64,000 nt of DNA from DASSNR01 sp036278935 (lineage in GTDB: Bacteria; Gemmatimonadota; Gemmatimonadetes; Gemmatimonadales; Gemmatimonadaceae), in NCBI GenBank assembly GCA_036278935.1, contig DASUKA010000151.1, positions 1-64,000 of the forward strand, in the 5' to 3' direction. Below the pieces are notes generated by a model. The model worked only from the letters and a program-made list of their open reading frames with translations, did not search any database and was not told the origin of the DNA. Each line of letters starts with the position of its first letter. The stretch's first letter is position 1. Positions 43,321 through 53,179 of this stretch are shown piece by piece. The translations under genes and the position numbers were made by a program.

Positions 43321-43374
43321 TGAGCGGAGCATGCGCGGCTCGCGGCCGGTCCGCACGAACCAGAGGAGAATGGC

Positions 43375-43668
43375 ATGGGAATGCCCGCTGCTCGCATCAC
43401 TGACATGCACGTCTGCCCGATGGTGACGGGGGTAGTTCCACATGTAGGCGGCCCGATCCTGCCGCCCGGCTGCCCGACGGTGCTCATCGGCGGTCTGCCG
43501 GCAGCACGTGCCACCGACATGTGCACCTGCGTCGGCCCGCCGGACGTGATCGCCATGGGCTCGGTCACCGTGCTCGTGGGGAGCATGCCGCAGGCGCGCC
43601 TGGGCGACCTGTGCGGACACGGTGGGACCATCGTCGTCGGCTGTCCCACAGTGCTCGTGGGTCCGTGA
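43375..43668 (+). CDS. PAAR-domain spike tip protein
   Basis: 97-residue PAAR protein that sharpens the VgrG tip. Three PAAR-like motifs are visible: PAARITDMH (residues 4-12), PAARATDMC and PQARLGDLCGHGG; His and Cys residues between them can bind zinc. No toxin domain is fused to it. It ends the plus-strand T6SS unit; the GH15 gene begins about 100 bases later. Confidence 0.93.
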   Translation: MGMPAARITDMHVCPMVTGVVPHVGGPILPPGCPTVLIGGLPAARATDMCTCVGPPDVIAMGSVTVLVGSMPQARLGDLCGHGGTIVVGCPTVLVGP

Positions 43669-43770
43669 CCGGCGCTCGTGGAGCGCGTCGTGCAAGAGGA
43701 TGCGGGGCGAATCGAACTTGGCTGACGGATCGAGCGTTCGTCATCGTCCCATAACGCGATCCTCTTACGC

Positions 43771-45663
43771 ATGCCCCAGCCAGATACCTCCGAGCGCAGC
43801 ATTGGCGACTATGCCATCATTGGCGACTGTCGGTCCGCCGCCCTGATTTCCCGCGAGGGCTCCATCGATTGGTTGTGCTGGCCGCGCTTCGACAGTCCGT
43901 CACTGTTCGCCGCGCTGCTGGATCCACAGCGCGGTGGTCGCTTCGTGGTGCGCCCGGCGGTGCCGTTCACGGCGGAGCGGCGATACATCGGTGAGACCAA
44001 TGTGCTGGAGACCACCTTTCGGACCGACGGAGGGGTGGCGCGACTCATCGATCTCATGCCGGTCGCCAGCGAAGATGAGAAGCGGTACGAGCTCTGGCCG
44101 CAGCACCAGATCCTGCGGCGCATCGCGTGCATGGAGGGTGAGGTTCCGATCGAGGTGATCTGCGACCCGCGACCCGATTATGCGCGCACCATGCCCACCC
44201 TGCGTACGCACGGCGCTCTGGGCGTGTACTACGAGCACCGGGGGACGGTGCTCGTGCTCCGCAGCAACATGCCGCTCGCCCTGTCCATCGATTGCTCGGA
44301 AGCCTGCGCGCGCGCAACCTTGCGCGCTGGAGAGCACCGCGATGTGTCACTGGTGTTCAGCGCCAACGAGCCCGCCATCATTCCGCCGTTGGGCACGGAA
44401 GCGGAGGTCAAGATCGAGACCTCGCTGCGATGGTGGAACGCGTGGGCCTCGCGCTGCACCTACGACGGCCCCTACCGCGCCGCCGTCGTGCGAAGCGCGC
44501 TCACGCTCAAGCTCCTGGCCTACGCGCCATCGGGCGCCGTCATTGCCGCACCCACCACATCGCTGCCGGAGAAGATCGGTGGTGTGCGCAACTGGGACTA
44601 CCGCTACTGCTGGCTGCGTGACACGTCGCTCACTCTGCAGGCGCTGTTCGATCTGGGATATCTCACGGAGGCCGAGTCCTTTCTGTCGTGGCTGCTCATT
44701 GCCACGCGACTCACCTGGCCGGAACTGCGCGTGCTGTATGATGTGTACGGCCGCACCCATCTGCCGGAACGGGAGCTGGATTACCTCTCGGGCTTTCAAG
44801 GGTCGCGGCCTGTTCGCATCGGCAACGACGCACGGCAGCAGTTACAGCTCGATATTTACGGCGAGGTGCTGGACGCGGTCTACCAGTTCGTCTGTCGTGG
44901 CGGCCAGCTCGATCGCGTGATCGCGCGCCGCCTGGTGGAACTGGGGGATACGGTCTGCCGTCGCTGGCGCGAGCCCGACGAGGGCATCTGGGAAGTCCGT
45001 GGCGGGCGGCGGCACCACACCTACTCGAAGGCCATGTGCTGGGTGGCGCTGGACCGGCTGGTGAAGCTGCAGCAGCAGGGACATGTAGATGTGAGCGTGC
45101 CGGTGGACCGCTTCCTGGCCGCGCAGCGGGAGATCGAGCAGGAGATCGAGCAGCGCGGTTACAACGAGCATCTGGGAAGTTACGTCAGCGTGTTCGACGG
45201 GAGCGACGTCGATGCCAGTCTTCTCCAGCTTGCGCGCCACTCATATGTGGATCCCTGCTCGCCGCGCATGCGCGGCACCTCCGGCCTGATCGAGGCGAGG
45301 CTGGGGGCCGACGGACTGCTCTACCGCTACCGCAGCCATGACGACGGGCTCCCGCCGGGCGAAGGCGCGTTCGGCATCTGCAGCTTCTGGGCAGTGAGTG
45401 TCCGCGCCTTGCAGGGCGATGTGGACGGCGCGTCACGCCGCTTCGAGCAGATTCTGTCCTACGCCAACGATGTCGGGCTCTTTGCCGAGGAGATCGATCC
45501 GGAGTCCGGCGAGGCGCTGGGCAACTTTCCGCAGGCGTTCACGCACGTCGGCCTCATCGACGCCGCCCTCACGCTGGCAAGCGCCGAGCGTGGGACCACG
45601 CGCGAGAGCGACGCTGCGAACCTGAGCGGGGCCGCGGTGGACGAAGCGGGGGCGGCATCATGA
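43771..45663 (+). CDS. Glycoside hydrolase family 15 protein (glucoamylase/trehalase-like)
   Basis: 630-residue cytoplasmic enzyme of bacterial GH15 type. An N-terminal beta domain (DYAIIGDCRSAALISREGSI) precedes an (alpha/alpha)6 barrel. Motifs RNWDYRYCWLRD, PDEGIWEVRGG (Glu408 probably the acid) and EEIDPESGEALGNFPQAF (probable base Glu) are intact. Hydrolysis of alpha-1,4/1,6-glucans or trehalose is expected; the substrate cannot be told from the sequence. It has no signal peptide. Its stop overlaps the start of the next gene as ATGA. Confidence 0.9.
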   Translation: MPQPDTSERSIGDYAIIGDCRSAALISREGSIDWLCWPRFDSPSLFAALLDPQRGGRFVVRPAVPFTAERRYIGETNVLETTFRTDGGVARLIDLMPVASEDEKRYELWPQHQILRRIACMEGEVPIEVICDPRPDYARTMPTLRTHGALGVYYEHRGTVLVLRSNMPLALSIDCSEACARATLRAGEHRDVSLVFSANEPAIIPPLGTEAEVKIETSLRWWNAWASRCTYDGPYRAAVVRSALTLKLLAYAPSGAVIAAPTTSLPEKIGGVRNWDYRYCWLRDTSLTLQALFDLGYLTEAESFLSWLLIATRLTWPELRVLYDVYGRTHLPERELDYLSGFQGSRPVRIGNDARQQLQLDIYGEVLDAVYQFVCRGGQLDRVIARRLVELGDTVCRRWREPDEGIWEVRGGRRHHTYSKAMCWVALDRLVKLQQQGHVDVSVPVDRFLAAQREIEQEIEQRGYNEHLGSYVSVFDGSDVDASLLQLARHSYVDPCSPRMRGTSGLIEARLGADGLLYRYRSHDDGLPPGEGAFGICSFWAVSVRALQGDVDGASRRFEQILSYANDVGLFAEEIDPESGEALGNFPQAFTHVGLIDAALTLASAERGTTRESDAANLSGAAVDEAGAAS

Positions 45664-46136
45664 ATCTTCCGAGTGTATTGCTGTGGGGGTTCGTCTCCAC
45701 CGTCGTGCTCACCACGCTCATGTCCGCAGCGCAGCAACTCGGTCTCTCGCGCATGAGCATCCCGTTCATCGTCGGCACGATGTTCACCGGGGATCGGTGG
45801 CGGGCGAGCGCACTCGGCTTCGCCGCGAACTTCGTGTACGGGTGGCTGTTCGCCTTCATTTATGCCTTTGCGTTCGAGAGCGTGCATCTGGCCGCGTGGT
45901 GGCTGGGCGGCCTGTTTGGCGTGGTGCATGGCCTGGCCATCCTCGTGACCCTCATGCCCCTCCTGCCGAGCTTCCACCCGCGAATGGCGAGCGAGGAGCG
46001 GGGGCCGGAGCCTACCCGCGCGCTGGAGCCGCCAGGATTCATGGCGCTGAACTATGGCAATCGTACCCCCATGATCACCCTCGCGTCGCACATCATCTAC
46101 GGAATGATCCTGGGCGCGTTCTACCATCTTCGGTAG
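45660..46136 (+). CDS. Small membrane protein linked to the GH15 gene
   Basis: 158-residue protein of unknown function with about four membrane segments: LLWGFVSTVVLTTLMSAA, ALGFAANFVYGWLFAFIYAF, WWLGGLFGVVHGLAILVTL and ITLASHIIYGMILGAFY. The ATG overlaps the GH15 stop, so the two are translationally coupled. The role of this coupling is unknown; no transporter motif is recognisable. Confidence 0.75.
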   Translation: MNLPSVLLWGFVSTVVLTTLMSAAQQLGLSRMSIPFIVGTMFTGDRWRASALGFAANFVYGWLFAFIYAFAFESVHLAAWWLGGLFGVVHGLAILVTLMPLLPSFHPRMASEERGPEPTRALEPPGFMALNYGNRTPMITLASHIIYGMILGAFYHLR

Positions 46137-46189
46137 GGCCGCCTGCACGGCTCAGGAGCTGACGCCGGTCGCCCCGTCGGCCATCGGTG

Positions 46190-47179
46190 TCAGTCCACCG
46201 TCAGTACGACCTTCCCGAACGTCTCGTTTGTCTCCAGGCGTTGATGAGCCGCGGCCACATCGGGCAGCGGGAAGACGCTGTCGACCACCGGACGCACGAG
46301 CGCGCGCTCGAGCCACGGAACGACCTGGGCCGCAAAGGCCTGCGTGGCCGCGATCTTCTGCTCGATCGGCCTGGTTCGCAGCGCCGTGCCGAAGACGTGC
46401 AGGCGATGCCGCAGCAGCAGCCCCAGGTCCAGTGGCGCCGTTGTGCCCGCTACGGTACCGACGACCACCATGCGGCCGCGCGGACCAAGCGTCGTCAGAC
46501 TGGCCGGCATATAGGGCCCCCCCACCAGCTCGATGACGATGTGCATGCCGGCGCCACCGCTCCAGGCTGCAGCACGCTCCTGGAGCGGGGTTAGATCCGT
46601 GCCGAGGGTCAGACCGTCTTCCAGCCCGTATTCACGGGCCCGGTCGATCTTCCAGCTCGTGCGCGAGGTGCCGTACGGAAGAGCGCCGGCGGCGCGCACC
46701 AGCTGGATGGCGGCGAGCCCCACGCCACTCCCGGCGGAATGGATGAGGACGCGCTCGGACGGCAGCAGGCCGGCCTGGGTGACGAGTGCATCGTGTGCGG
46801 TAATGAAGGCCTCGGGCACAGCGGCCGCCTGCTCCCAGGAGAGGATGTCCGGAATCGCCATGAGCGTCCGCTCGTGCGCAACCAGATACTCGGCCTGCGC
46901 GCCGCCGCCGACCAGTCCGAACACACGTTCGCCGCCGTGCCAATCACGCACTGCCGACCCGAGCGCGGTCACCTCCCCGGCGAACTCGAGCCCGGGAATG
47001 TCGGCGGGATCGCCTGGCGGTGCGGGGTAGCGTCCGCGGCGCTGCAAGAGGTCTGCGCGGTTGAGCCCGGCCGCGTGCACACGTACCAGCACCTGGTGGG
47101 CGCTGGGGACGGGGGTGGGCAGATCCCGGATCTCGAGGACTTCGGGGCCGCCGGGTTGTGCAATGACGACTGCGCGCAT
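46190..47179 (-). CDS. NAD(P)H:quinone oxidoreductase (zinc-free MDR family)
   Basis: 329-residue medium-chain dehydrogenase/reductase of the quinone-oxidoreductase type. N-terminal GroES-like domain: VRVHAAGLNRADLLQRRG and PGLEFAGEV. Rossmann nucleotide site: HSAGSGVGLAAIQL, and a later YGTSRTSWKIDRAREYG. The catalytic-zinc Cys/His set is absent, as in this subgroup. It is convergent with the membrane-protein gene and divergent from the SusC gene. Substrate unknown; PIG3-like homology is recalled. Confidence 0.88.
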   Translation of the reverse strand: MRAVVIAQPGGPEVLEIRDLPTPVPSAHQVLVRVHAAGLNRADLLQRRGRYPAPPGDPADIPGLEFAGEVTALGSAVRDWHGGERVFGLVGGGAQAEYLVAHERTLMAIPDILSWEQAAAVPEAFITAHDALVTQAGLLPSERVLIHSAGSGVGLAAIQLVRAAGALPYGTSRTSWKIDRAREYGLEDGLTLGTDLTPLQERAAAWSGGAGMHIVIELVGGPYMPASLTTLGPRGRMVVVGTVAGTTAPLDLGLLLRHRLHVFGTALRTRPIEQKIAATQAFAAQVVPWLERALVRPVVDSVFPLPDVAAAHQRLETNETFGKVVLTVD

Positions 47180-47423
47180 GATCAGCTCTGGACAGAGAGG
47201 GGTGACGTGTGCGGCGGGAGTGCTTGCGGCAATTGCAGGTGAGTCATATTGTTCAGCCGCCGCTTTCTGGTCGAGGTCGCCATCGGGGTTGGGAGTGTGG
47301 GTGACGGTGATTGCTGCTTCTCATCTGTTGTTGCGTTCACGCCGACGAGGATGGGCTCCACTCGTTCGGTTTTTTTCTCCTCTCGCATGCGCCGGATATG
47401 CGCTCACGGAGGGTATACTAACA

Positions 47424-50400
47424 ATGCGCGGATTTTCGTATGCAGTTCACCGGGCCTCACCAGGCACCACGAGCCCGCCACGCCGCGCCCGCCTCGGCAG
47501 GTGGGGCGCAGCCGCGTGCTGTCTCATCCTCGGGGCAACAACGGCGCGCGCGCAAGGGGTAGTCGCTGGCACCGTCACCAATCCCGGCCAGGCACCCGTC
47601 CAGAGCGCGCAAGTCACCGTACGCGGCACGCGGCTGGGATCGCTCACCGATGACGCGGGACACTTCACCATCAGCGGTGTGAGCGGCACCACCGTGACCC
47701 TCGATGTTCGGCGGCTCGGGTATCGCGGCGACACCGCGACTGTGAGCGTCGGTGACCAGAACATTCACATCACCCTCACCCCCGCGGCCATCAACCTGAA
47801 CACCGTCGTCGTCACCGGAACGCCGGGTGCCACGGAGAAGCGCAAGCTCGGCGTGAGCGTGGCACAGATCGACGTCACCAACGCGGTTGCCAAGGCTCCG
47901 GTGGAGGATGTGCAGCAGGTGCTCAACGGCCGCGCACCCGGTGTGGCCATCGTTCAGAACTCCGGCATGGTCGGCTCCGGCGCCAATGTCACGGTGCGCG
48001 GACTCTCGACCTTCTCGCTCTCCACCCAGCCGCTCGTCTACGTCGACGGCGTGCGCGTGGACAATTCGCAGGCCACCGGGCCGACGAATCAGGCGTTCGG
48101 CGCCAGCACCACCACCCGGTGGAACGACATCAATCCACAGGACATCCAGAGCATCGAGATCGTCAAGGGACCGGCCGCCACTTCGCTGTATGGCACGCAG
48201 GCGTCCAACGGCGTGATCCAGATCATCACCAAGAAGGGGGCGGAGGGGAAGGCGCGCTGGGATTTCACCACCCGGCAGGGGGTCAACTGGTTCTCGAACC
48301 CGTCGGGGCGGCTCTGGGTGAACTACGGACCCGACAGCACCGGCGTCATCACCAGCATCGACCAGTACGACCGCTACAAGGATAAGGGGATCAACCTCTT
48401 CAAGAACGGGCCGATGCAGGACTACAACCTCGGGATCGGCGGCGGTACCTCAAGCTTCCGCTACCATGTCGATGGTGGCTTCCGCGACGACAACGGCGTC
48501 ATTCCGGGGAACAAGCAGCATCTCTACAACGCTCGTGCGAATCTGTCCATCATCCCGAGCGACAAGGTGGATGTCACCACCAGCCTCGGCTACGTCACGG
48601 GGCGCACCGACCTGGCGTACGAATCCGGCGCGGGCGGCCTCCCCTGGACGCTTTATTACGCCACTCCGACGCACCTGTACGGCACGCATGCGAATTACGA
48701 CGGGTTCTACAGCGTGCCGCCGTACGTGTACTACGACCTGATCTCCGACTGGCAGAACATCGACCGGTTCACCGGGAGCGTGCAGATCAACCATCATCCC
48801 ACGAACTGGTTCAGCCAGCGCCTGACCATCGGTGGCGACATCATCCAGGAATACAGCGAGGAACTGGACCAGGTCGATCACGAGCTGGCGAAGTTCCAGG
48901 CCTTTGAGTTCTCGGCGGATTCGGGATACGTGGCGATCAATACCCGCCACAACAACCTCATGACCGCCAGCTACAATGCGTCGATCACGCTGCCCCTCAC
49001 CAGCCATCTCACCTCGACCACGACTGGTGGCGGCGACCTGTACCGGCGCACGACCAACTTCTCGGATGCATCGGGGCAGGATTTCCCGGCGCCGGGACTG
49101 ACGTCGCTCAGCTCCACCACCGCGCTGCGGACCGGGGGGCAGACACTGGAGCAGCAGAACTCCATCGGCCTGCTCCTGCAGGAGCAGTTGGGATGGAACG
49201 ACCGCCTCTACCTGACCGGCGGCTTCCGCGTGGACAATAACAGCGCCTTCGGGGCGAACTTCAATCGCGTCTACTATCCGAAGGTGAGCGCCTCGTGGGT
49301 CATCAGCGATGAGCCGTTCTTCCACCTGCCGGCCGTGAGTCAGCTCAAGCTGCGGGCGGCGTATGGGCAATCCGGTCTGGCGCCGGTCCCGTATTCGGCG
49401 GTCCCGACCTTCACGGCGTTCGTCGGCCCGAATGGCGCCGCCGTGGTGACGCCGCAGTCGATCGGCAATCCGGATCTCGCCCCCGAGAAGGGATACGAGA
49501 CCGAGCTCGGCTTTGATGCGGGGCTGTTCAACGATCGCGCCGGCATCGAGTTCACCTTCTTCACGGGCGGCACGAAAGACGCCATTCTTGAGCGCCAGGT
49601 CGCGCCGTCGCTCGGCTTCCCGGGTACGCAGTTCGTCAATGCCGGCCGCATCTCCAAGCACGGGATCGAGTTCCTCCTGCGCGGCACGCCGATCGAGACG
49701 CCCAGCACGTCCTGGGATCTGACCGTCAGCGGCGGCTGGAACCATACCAACGTGGATGACCTGGGCGGCGAGGAGTTTATCGTGCCCTCGCGATATATCG
49801 AGTACCACGTCGGCTATCCCGTGGGTGCCTGGTTCGGCCCGAAGGTCGTGAGTGCCTCCCTGGACTCCACGGGCCACGCGATCAATGTGATGTGCGCCGG
49901 CGGCCCTGACAACGGCAACAAGCCCGTGCCCTGTCTGGACAGCAACGGCAACCTCGTTGGTCCCAACGTCTATCTCGGCCGCACGACGCCGAGCTTCGAG
50001 GGGTCGGTTTCCTCCACGGTGCGGATCTTCACGCACCTGAGCATCTACGGGCTCATGGACTTCAAGACCGGCTACAGCAAGCTCGACGGGAACCGCCGCG
50101 TGCGCTGCCACCTGTTCGGCCTGTGCCGTATCGACTACTTCCCGCAGGATTACAACCCAGTGGAGGTGGCCGGCGTGCAGAATGAGATCGTCGGCGATCT
50201 GGTCAGCAGCTCCAACTTCGCCAAGATCCGTGAGGTCTCGGCCACGTATGACCTGCCGGAGCGGTGGGCCTCGCGGGTGGGCGCCAGCCGGGCCGCCATC
50301 TCCGTTGCCGGCCGGAATCTGTTCACGTGGACGGCGTTCAAGGGGCTCGAGCCGGAGGCCTCCTTCGAGGGCGGCAGCCGCGGCGGGCTTGGCCAGTGGG

Positions 50401-50459
50401 AGCAGGACGTGCTCCCGCAGCTCACGCAATTCGTCGCCACCGTCAACCTGACGTTCTGA
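47424..50459 (+). CDS. SusC/RagA-type TonB-linked outer-membrane protein
   Basis: 1011-residue TonB-dependent receptor. A signal peptide (cleavage near TTARAQ) precedes a carboxypeptidase-regulatory-like domain (about 46-120; SVGDQNIHITLTP). A plug domain follows (RGLSTFSLSTQPLVYVDG; IEIVKGPAATSLYGTQAS) and then a large beta barrel ending in VNLTF. It begins at ATG 47424 after ACGGAGGG. With the downstream SusD gene it forms an outer-membrane uptake pair for an unknown oligomer (glycan or peptide). The 244-base gap upstream contains a seven-T run (47370-47376) but no clear promoter boxes. Confidence 0.93.
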   Translation: MRGFSYAVHRASPGTTSPPRRARLGRWGAAACCLILGATTARAQGVVAGTVTNPGQAPVQSAQVTVRGTRLGSLTDDAGHFTISGVSGTTVTLDVRRLGYRGDTATVSVGDQNIHITLTPAAINLNTVVVTGTPGATEKRKLGVSVAQIDVTNAVAKAPVEDVQQVLNGRAPGVAIVQNSGMVGSGANVTVRGLSTFSLSTQPLVYVDGVRVDNSQATGPTNQAFGASTTTRWNDINPQDIQSIEIVKGPAATSLYGTQASNGVIQIITKKGAEGKARWDFTTRQGVNWFSNPSGRLWVNYGPDSTGVITSIDQYDRYKDKGINLFKNGPMQDYNLGIGGGTSSFRYHVDGGFRDDNGVIPGNKQHLYNARANLSIIPSDKVDVTTSLGYVTGRTDLAYESGAGGLPWTLYYATPTHLYGTHANYDGFYSVPPYVYYDLISDWQNIDRFTGSVQINHHPTNWFSQRLTIGGDIIQEYSEELDQVDHELAKFQAFEFSADSGYVAINTRHNNLMTASYNASITLPLTSHLTSTTTGGGDLYRRTTNFSDASGQDFPAPGLTSLSSTTALRTGGQTLEQQNSIGLLLQEQLGWNDRLYLTGGFRVDNNSAFGANFNRVYYPKVSASWVISDEPFFHLPAVSQLKLRAAYGQSGLAPVPYSAVPTFTAFVGPNGAAVVTPQSIGNPDLAPEKGYETELGFDAGLFNDRAGIEFTFFTGGTKDAILERQVAPSLGFPGTQFVNAGRISKHGIEFLLRGTPIETPSTSWDLTVSGGWNHTNVDDLGGEEFIVPSRYIEYHVGYPVGAWFGPKVVSASLDSTGHAINVMCAGGPDNGNKPVPCLDSNGNLVGPNVYLGRTTPSFEGSVSSTVRIFTHLSIYGLMDFKTGYSKLDGNRRVRCHLFGLCRIDYFPQDYNPVEVAGVQNEIVGDLVSSSNFAKIREVSATYDLPERWASRVGASRAAISVAGRNLFTWTAFKGLEPEASFEGGSRGGLGQWEQDVLPQLTQFVATVNLTF

Positions 50460-50486
50460 GCCCACTGCCCGAGGATAAACACGACC

Positions 50487-51827
50487 ATGAAACGCATGCA
50501 TAGAACGCAAGGACAGACCGATCGGGCATGGCGGAAGGCACGGTGGATCCCCATGCTCGTGCTGGCCACGTCGGCGGCCGCCTGCGGCCTGCTCGACAAT
50601 GGGCTCACCGTCACCGCCCCGGACCGCGTGGTGACGTCGCAGCTCGAGGAGCCGCAGAACGCCGGCCTGCTGGTACAGGGTGCCATCGGCAACTTCGAGT
50701 GCTCACTCAAGGACTACATCGTGGCCGGCGGCATGATGAGCGGCGAGCTCATGGATGCGACGGAGACCGCCGCGCGGTGGGATTTCGATAAGCGGAACGT
50801 GCAGCCGCAGACCACGCTCTACTCGACGGCTGGATGTGGCAGCCTCGGCATCTACACCCCCATCTCCACCGCGCGGTACACGGCGGACAATATTCTGCAT
50901 CTCCTGGAAGGATGGACCGATGCACAGGTGACGGGGCGCACGACGCTTATCGGCAAGGCGGCGACGTATGCCGGCTACAGCCGCATTCTGCTGGGCGAAG
51001 CATTCTGCACGGCGGCGATTGACACGAGTGCGGAGCTGACCTCCAAGGACATCTTCGCGCAGGCGGTCGCGAAGTTCGATACCGCGATCGCCGCTGCCAC
51101 CAAAGCGGGGGACGATTCCACGCTGAACCTGGCGCGGGTTGGCCAGGCGCGCGCGCTGCTGGATGAAGGGAATGCGAACGCCGCGGCGGCGGTCGCCGCG
51201 CAAGTTCCGCCGGGATTCGTCATCGAGGCGTCATCCGATCTCTCGCACGGATACCGGCAGAACTTCGTCGTCTCCGAGAACAACAACGGCCACTCGGTGT
51301 CCATTCCTCCAGCATACCGGAACGTCATTCTCGTCACGGCGGGCGATACCATGAAAGACCCGCGCGTGCCGGTCACTCCGTCGATCGACACCATCATAGG
51401 GACCGACACCATAGTGAAGCTGGCCGGGGATGGGTCCACGCCGCTGTACCTGCAGGGCAAGTATGCCACGGCCACCAGCCCCATCCCGGTGGCGAGCTAT
51501 ACGGAAGCGCAGCTCATCGTGGCGGAGGACAAGGGCGGTGCGCAAGCGGTGAGTATCATCAACGCGCTCCGGGCGACCGATGGGCTTCCCGCCTATGCTG
51601 GCCCGACGGACGCGGCGTCGATTACCGCGTTGATCGCGCAGGAGCGGGCCCGGTGGCTTTTCCTCGAGGGCCAGCACCTGTACGACCTGCGCCGGCTGAA
51701 CATCGCGCCCCTCCCGGCGCCGGGGACGCCGTACTCGATCGTCTTTACCAAGGGGGGAAACTACGGGAAGCAGGTCTGCTTCCCACTTCCCGATGTCGAG
51801 CGGTTGAACAACCCGCACCTGCACTAG
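50487..51827 (+). CDS. SusD/RagB-type lipoprotein
   Basis: 446-residue surface lipoprotein capping the SusC-type receptor. A signal peptide ends with a lipobox-like SAAAC (Cys33). The chain is helical with a late ALIAQERARWLFLEGQHLYDL block and CFPLPDVERLNNP, both typical of SusD/RagB. It starts 27 bases after the SusC stop. Ligand specificity cannot be read from the sequence; no polysaccharide lyase or hydrolase cluster is linked. A strong bidirectional hairpin follows. Confidence 0.9.
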   Translation: MKRMHRTQGQTDRAWRKARWIPMLVLATSAAACGLLDNGLTVTAPDRVVTSQLEEPQNAGLLVQGAIGNFECSLKDYIVAGGMMSGELMDATETAARWDFDKRNVQPQTTLYSTAGCGSLGIYTPISTARYTADNILHLLEGWTDAQVTGRTTLIGKAATYAGYSRILLGEAFCTAAIDTSAELTSKDIFAQAVAKFDTAIAAATKAGDDSTLNLARVGQARALLDEGNANAAAAVAAQVPPGFVIEASSDLSHGYRQNFVVSENNNGHSVSIPPAYRNVILVTAGDTMKDPRVPVTPSIDTIIGTDTIVKLAGDGSTPLYLQGKYATATSPIPVASYTEAQLIVAEDKGGAQAVSIINALRATDGLPAYAGPTDAASITALIAQERARWLFLEGQHLYDLRRLNIAPLPAPGTPYSIVFTKGGNYGKQVCFPLPDVERLNNPHLH

Positions 51828-51852
51828 TCCCGCGGCGCGGGGCACCACAGAA

Positions 51853-51906
51853 AGAACCCCCGGGCGGTGGGCGCCAATTTCCTGGCGCCCACCGCCCGGG
51901 GGTTCT
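51853..51906. terminator. 24-bp perfect bidirectional hairpin terminator
   Basis: Arms 51853-51876 and 51883-51906 pair perfectly over 24 bases (starting AGAACCCCCGGGCGGTGG) with a six-base loop. It lies between the convergent susD and icd genes, so it can end both transcripts. It is the longest perfect hairpin I found in the window. Confidence 0.8.
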
Positions 51907-51925
51907 GCATTCGCCCTCTGGCAGC

Positions 51926-53179
51926 CTACATGTTCGCCACCATTGCGTCGCCGAACGCGCTGGTGCTCAACTCGGTCGCGCCCTCCATGGCCCGGGCGAA
52001 ATCGTACGTCACGCGCCGCTCCATGATCGTCTTCTCCAGCGACGTGAGAATCAGCTCCGCGGCCTCGGTCCATCCCATATAGCGCAGCATCATCACGCCG
52101 CTCAGGACGAGCGAGCCGGGGTTGACCATGTTCTTCCCGGCGTATTTGGGCGCGGTCCCATGCGTCGCTTCGAATACCGCGTGCCCAGTGGCGTAGTTGA
52201 TGTTCGCCCCCGGCGCGATCCCGATCCCACCCACCTGCGCCGCGAGTGCGTCGGAGAAATAGTCGCCATTGAGGTTCGTCGTCGCGATCACATCATAGTC
52301 CTGCGGCCGGAGCAGACTCTGCTGGAGGAAGTTGTCCGCGATCACATCCTTGATCACGATGCCGTCCGGGAGCTGCATCCACGGGCCGCCATCCAGGAGC
52401 GAGGCGCCGAACTCCTGCGCCGCCACCTGGTAGCCCCAATCGCGGAAGGCGCCTTCCGTGAACTTCTGGATGTTGCCTTTGTGCACGAGTGTCACATTCC
52501 GGCGCCGATAGAGCACGGCATAGGCGATGGCCGAGCGAATGAGACGCTTGCTCCCTTCCTCCGAGACCGGCTTGATCCCGATCCCGCTGCTCTCGGGAAA
52601 GCGGATGCTCTTTGCGCCGAGCTCATCCTGCAGGAAGTGAATCAGCCGCATCGCGTCCACCGAGTGTGCGCGATACTCGATGCCCGCGTAGATGTCCTCG
52701 GTGTTCTCGCGGAAGATGACCATGTCCACCCGCTCGGGGTGCTTCACCGGCGAAGGCACCCCCCGGAAGTACCGGACCGGACGCACGCACGCGAACAGGT
52801 CGAGCTGCTGCCGCAGCGCGACGTTCAGCGACCGGATGCCGCCGCCGACCGGCGTGGTGAGCGGTCCCTTGATCGCCACCAGATGTCGGCCAATCGCCGA
52901 GACGGTTTCCTCCGGAAGCCAGCTGTCCACGAGGTTCTTGGCCTTCTCTCCGGCCAGCACCTCGAGCCAGACGATTGCCCGTTCGCCACCGTACGCCTTT
53001 TCCACGGCGCTGTCGAACACGTGCCGCGCGGCATGCCAGATATCCGGGCCGCTGCCGTCTCCCTCGATGAACGGAATGATCGGACGGGACGGCACGTTGA
53101 GCGTCCCATCCGTGATGGTGATGGTCTCGCCCTCGGTGGGCGGTGCCGCTGATGTGATACCGGGCATGGACGGAGGCAT
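51926..53179 (-). CDS. icd: Isocitrate dehydrogenase (NADP-type)
   Basis: 417-residue TCA enzyme converting isocitrate to 2-oxoglutarate. Substrate loop GGGIRSLNVALRQ holds the Ser homologous to the regulatory phosphoserine in Escherichia coli. Metal and cofactor regions IFRENTEDIYAGIE, TLVHKGNIQKFTEGAFRDWG and HGTAPKYAGKNMVNPGS (Lys-Tyr of the NADP-type) are complete. The first 30 residues form a variable N-terminus. It is alone on the minus strand, convergent with susD. Confidence 0.95.
   Translation of the reverse strand: MPPSMPGITSAAPPTEGETITITDGTLNVPSRPIIPFIEGDGSGPDIWHAARHVFDSAVEKAYGGERAIVWLEVLAGEKAKNLVDSWLPEETVSAIGRHLVAIKGPLTTPVGGGIRSLNVALRQQLDLFACVRPVRYFRGVPSPVKHPERVDMVIFRENTEDIYAGIEYRAHSVDAMRLIHFLQDELGAKSIRFPESSGIGIKPVSEEGSKRLIRSAIAYAVLYRRRNVTLVHKGNIQKFTEGAFRDWGYQVAAQEFGASLLDGGPWMQLPDGIVIKDVIADNFLQQSLLRPQDYDVIATTNLNGDYFSDALAAQVGGIGIAPGANINYATGHAVFEATHGTAPKYAGKNMVNPGSLVLSGVMMLRYMGWTEAAELILTSLEKTIMERRVTYDFARAMEGATELSTSAFGDAMVANM

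Noticed and set aside
47414..47419. TATACT just before the SusC start as a -10 box
   Set aside because: Only five bases from the start codon and without a -35 match 17 bases upstream (GCCGGA).
48450..50510. 686-codon minus-strand frame opposite the SusC gene
   Set aside because: Antisense shadow; the SusC frame has signal, plug and barrel features.
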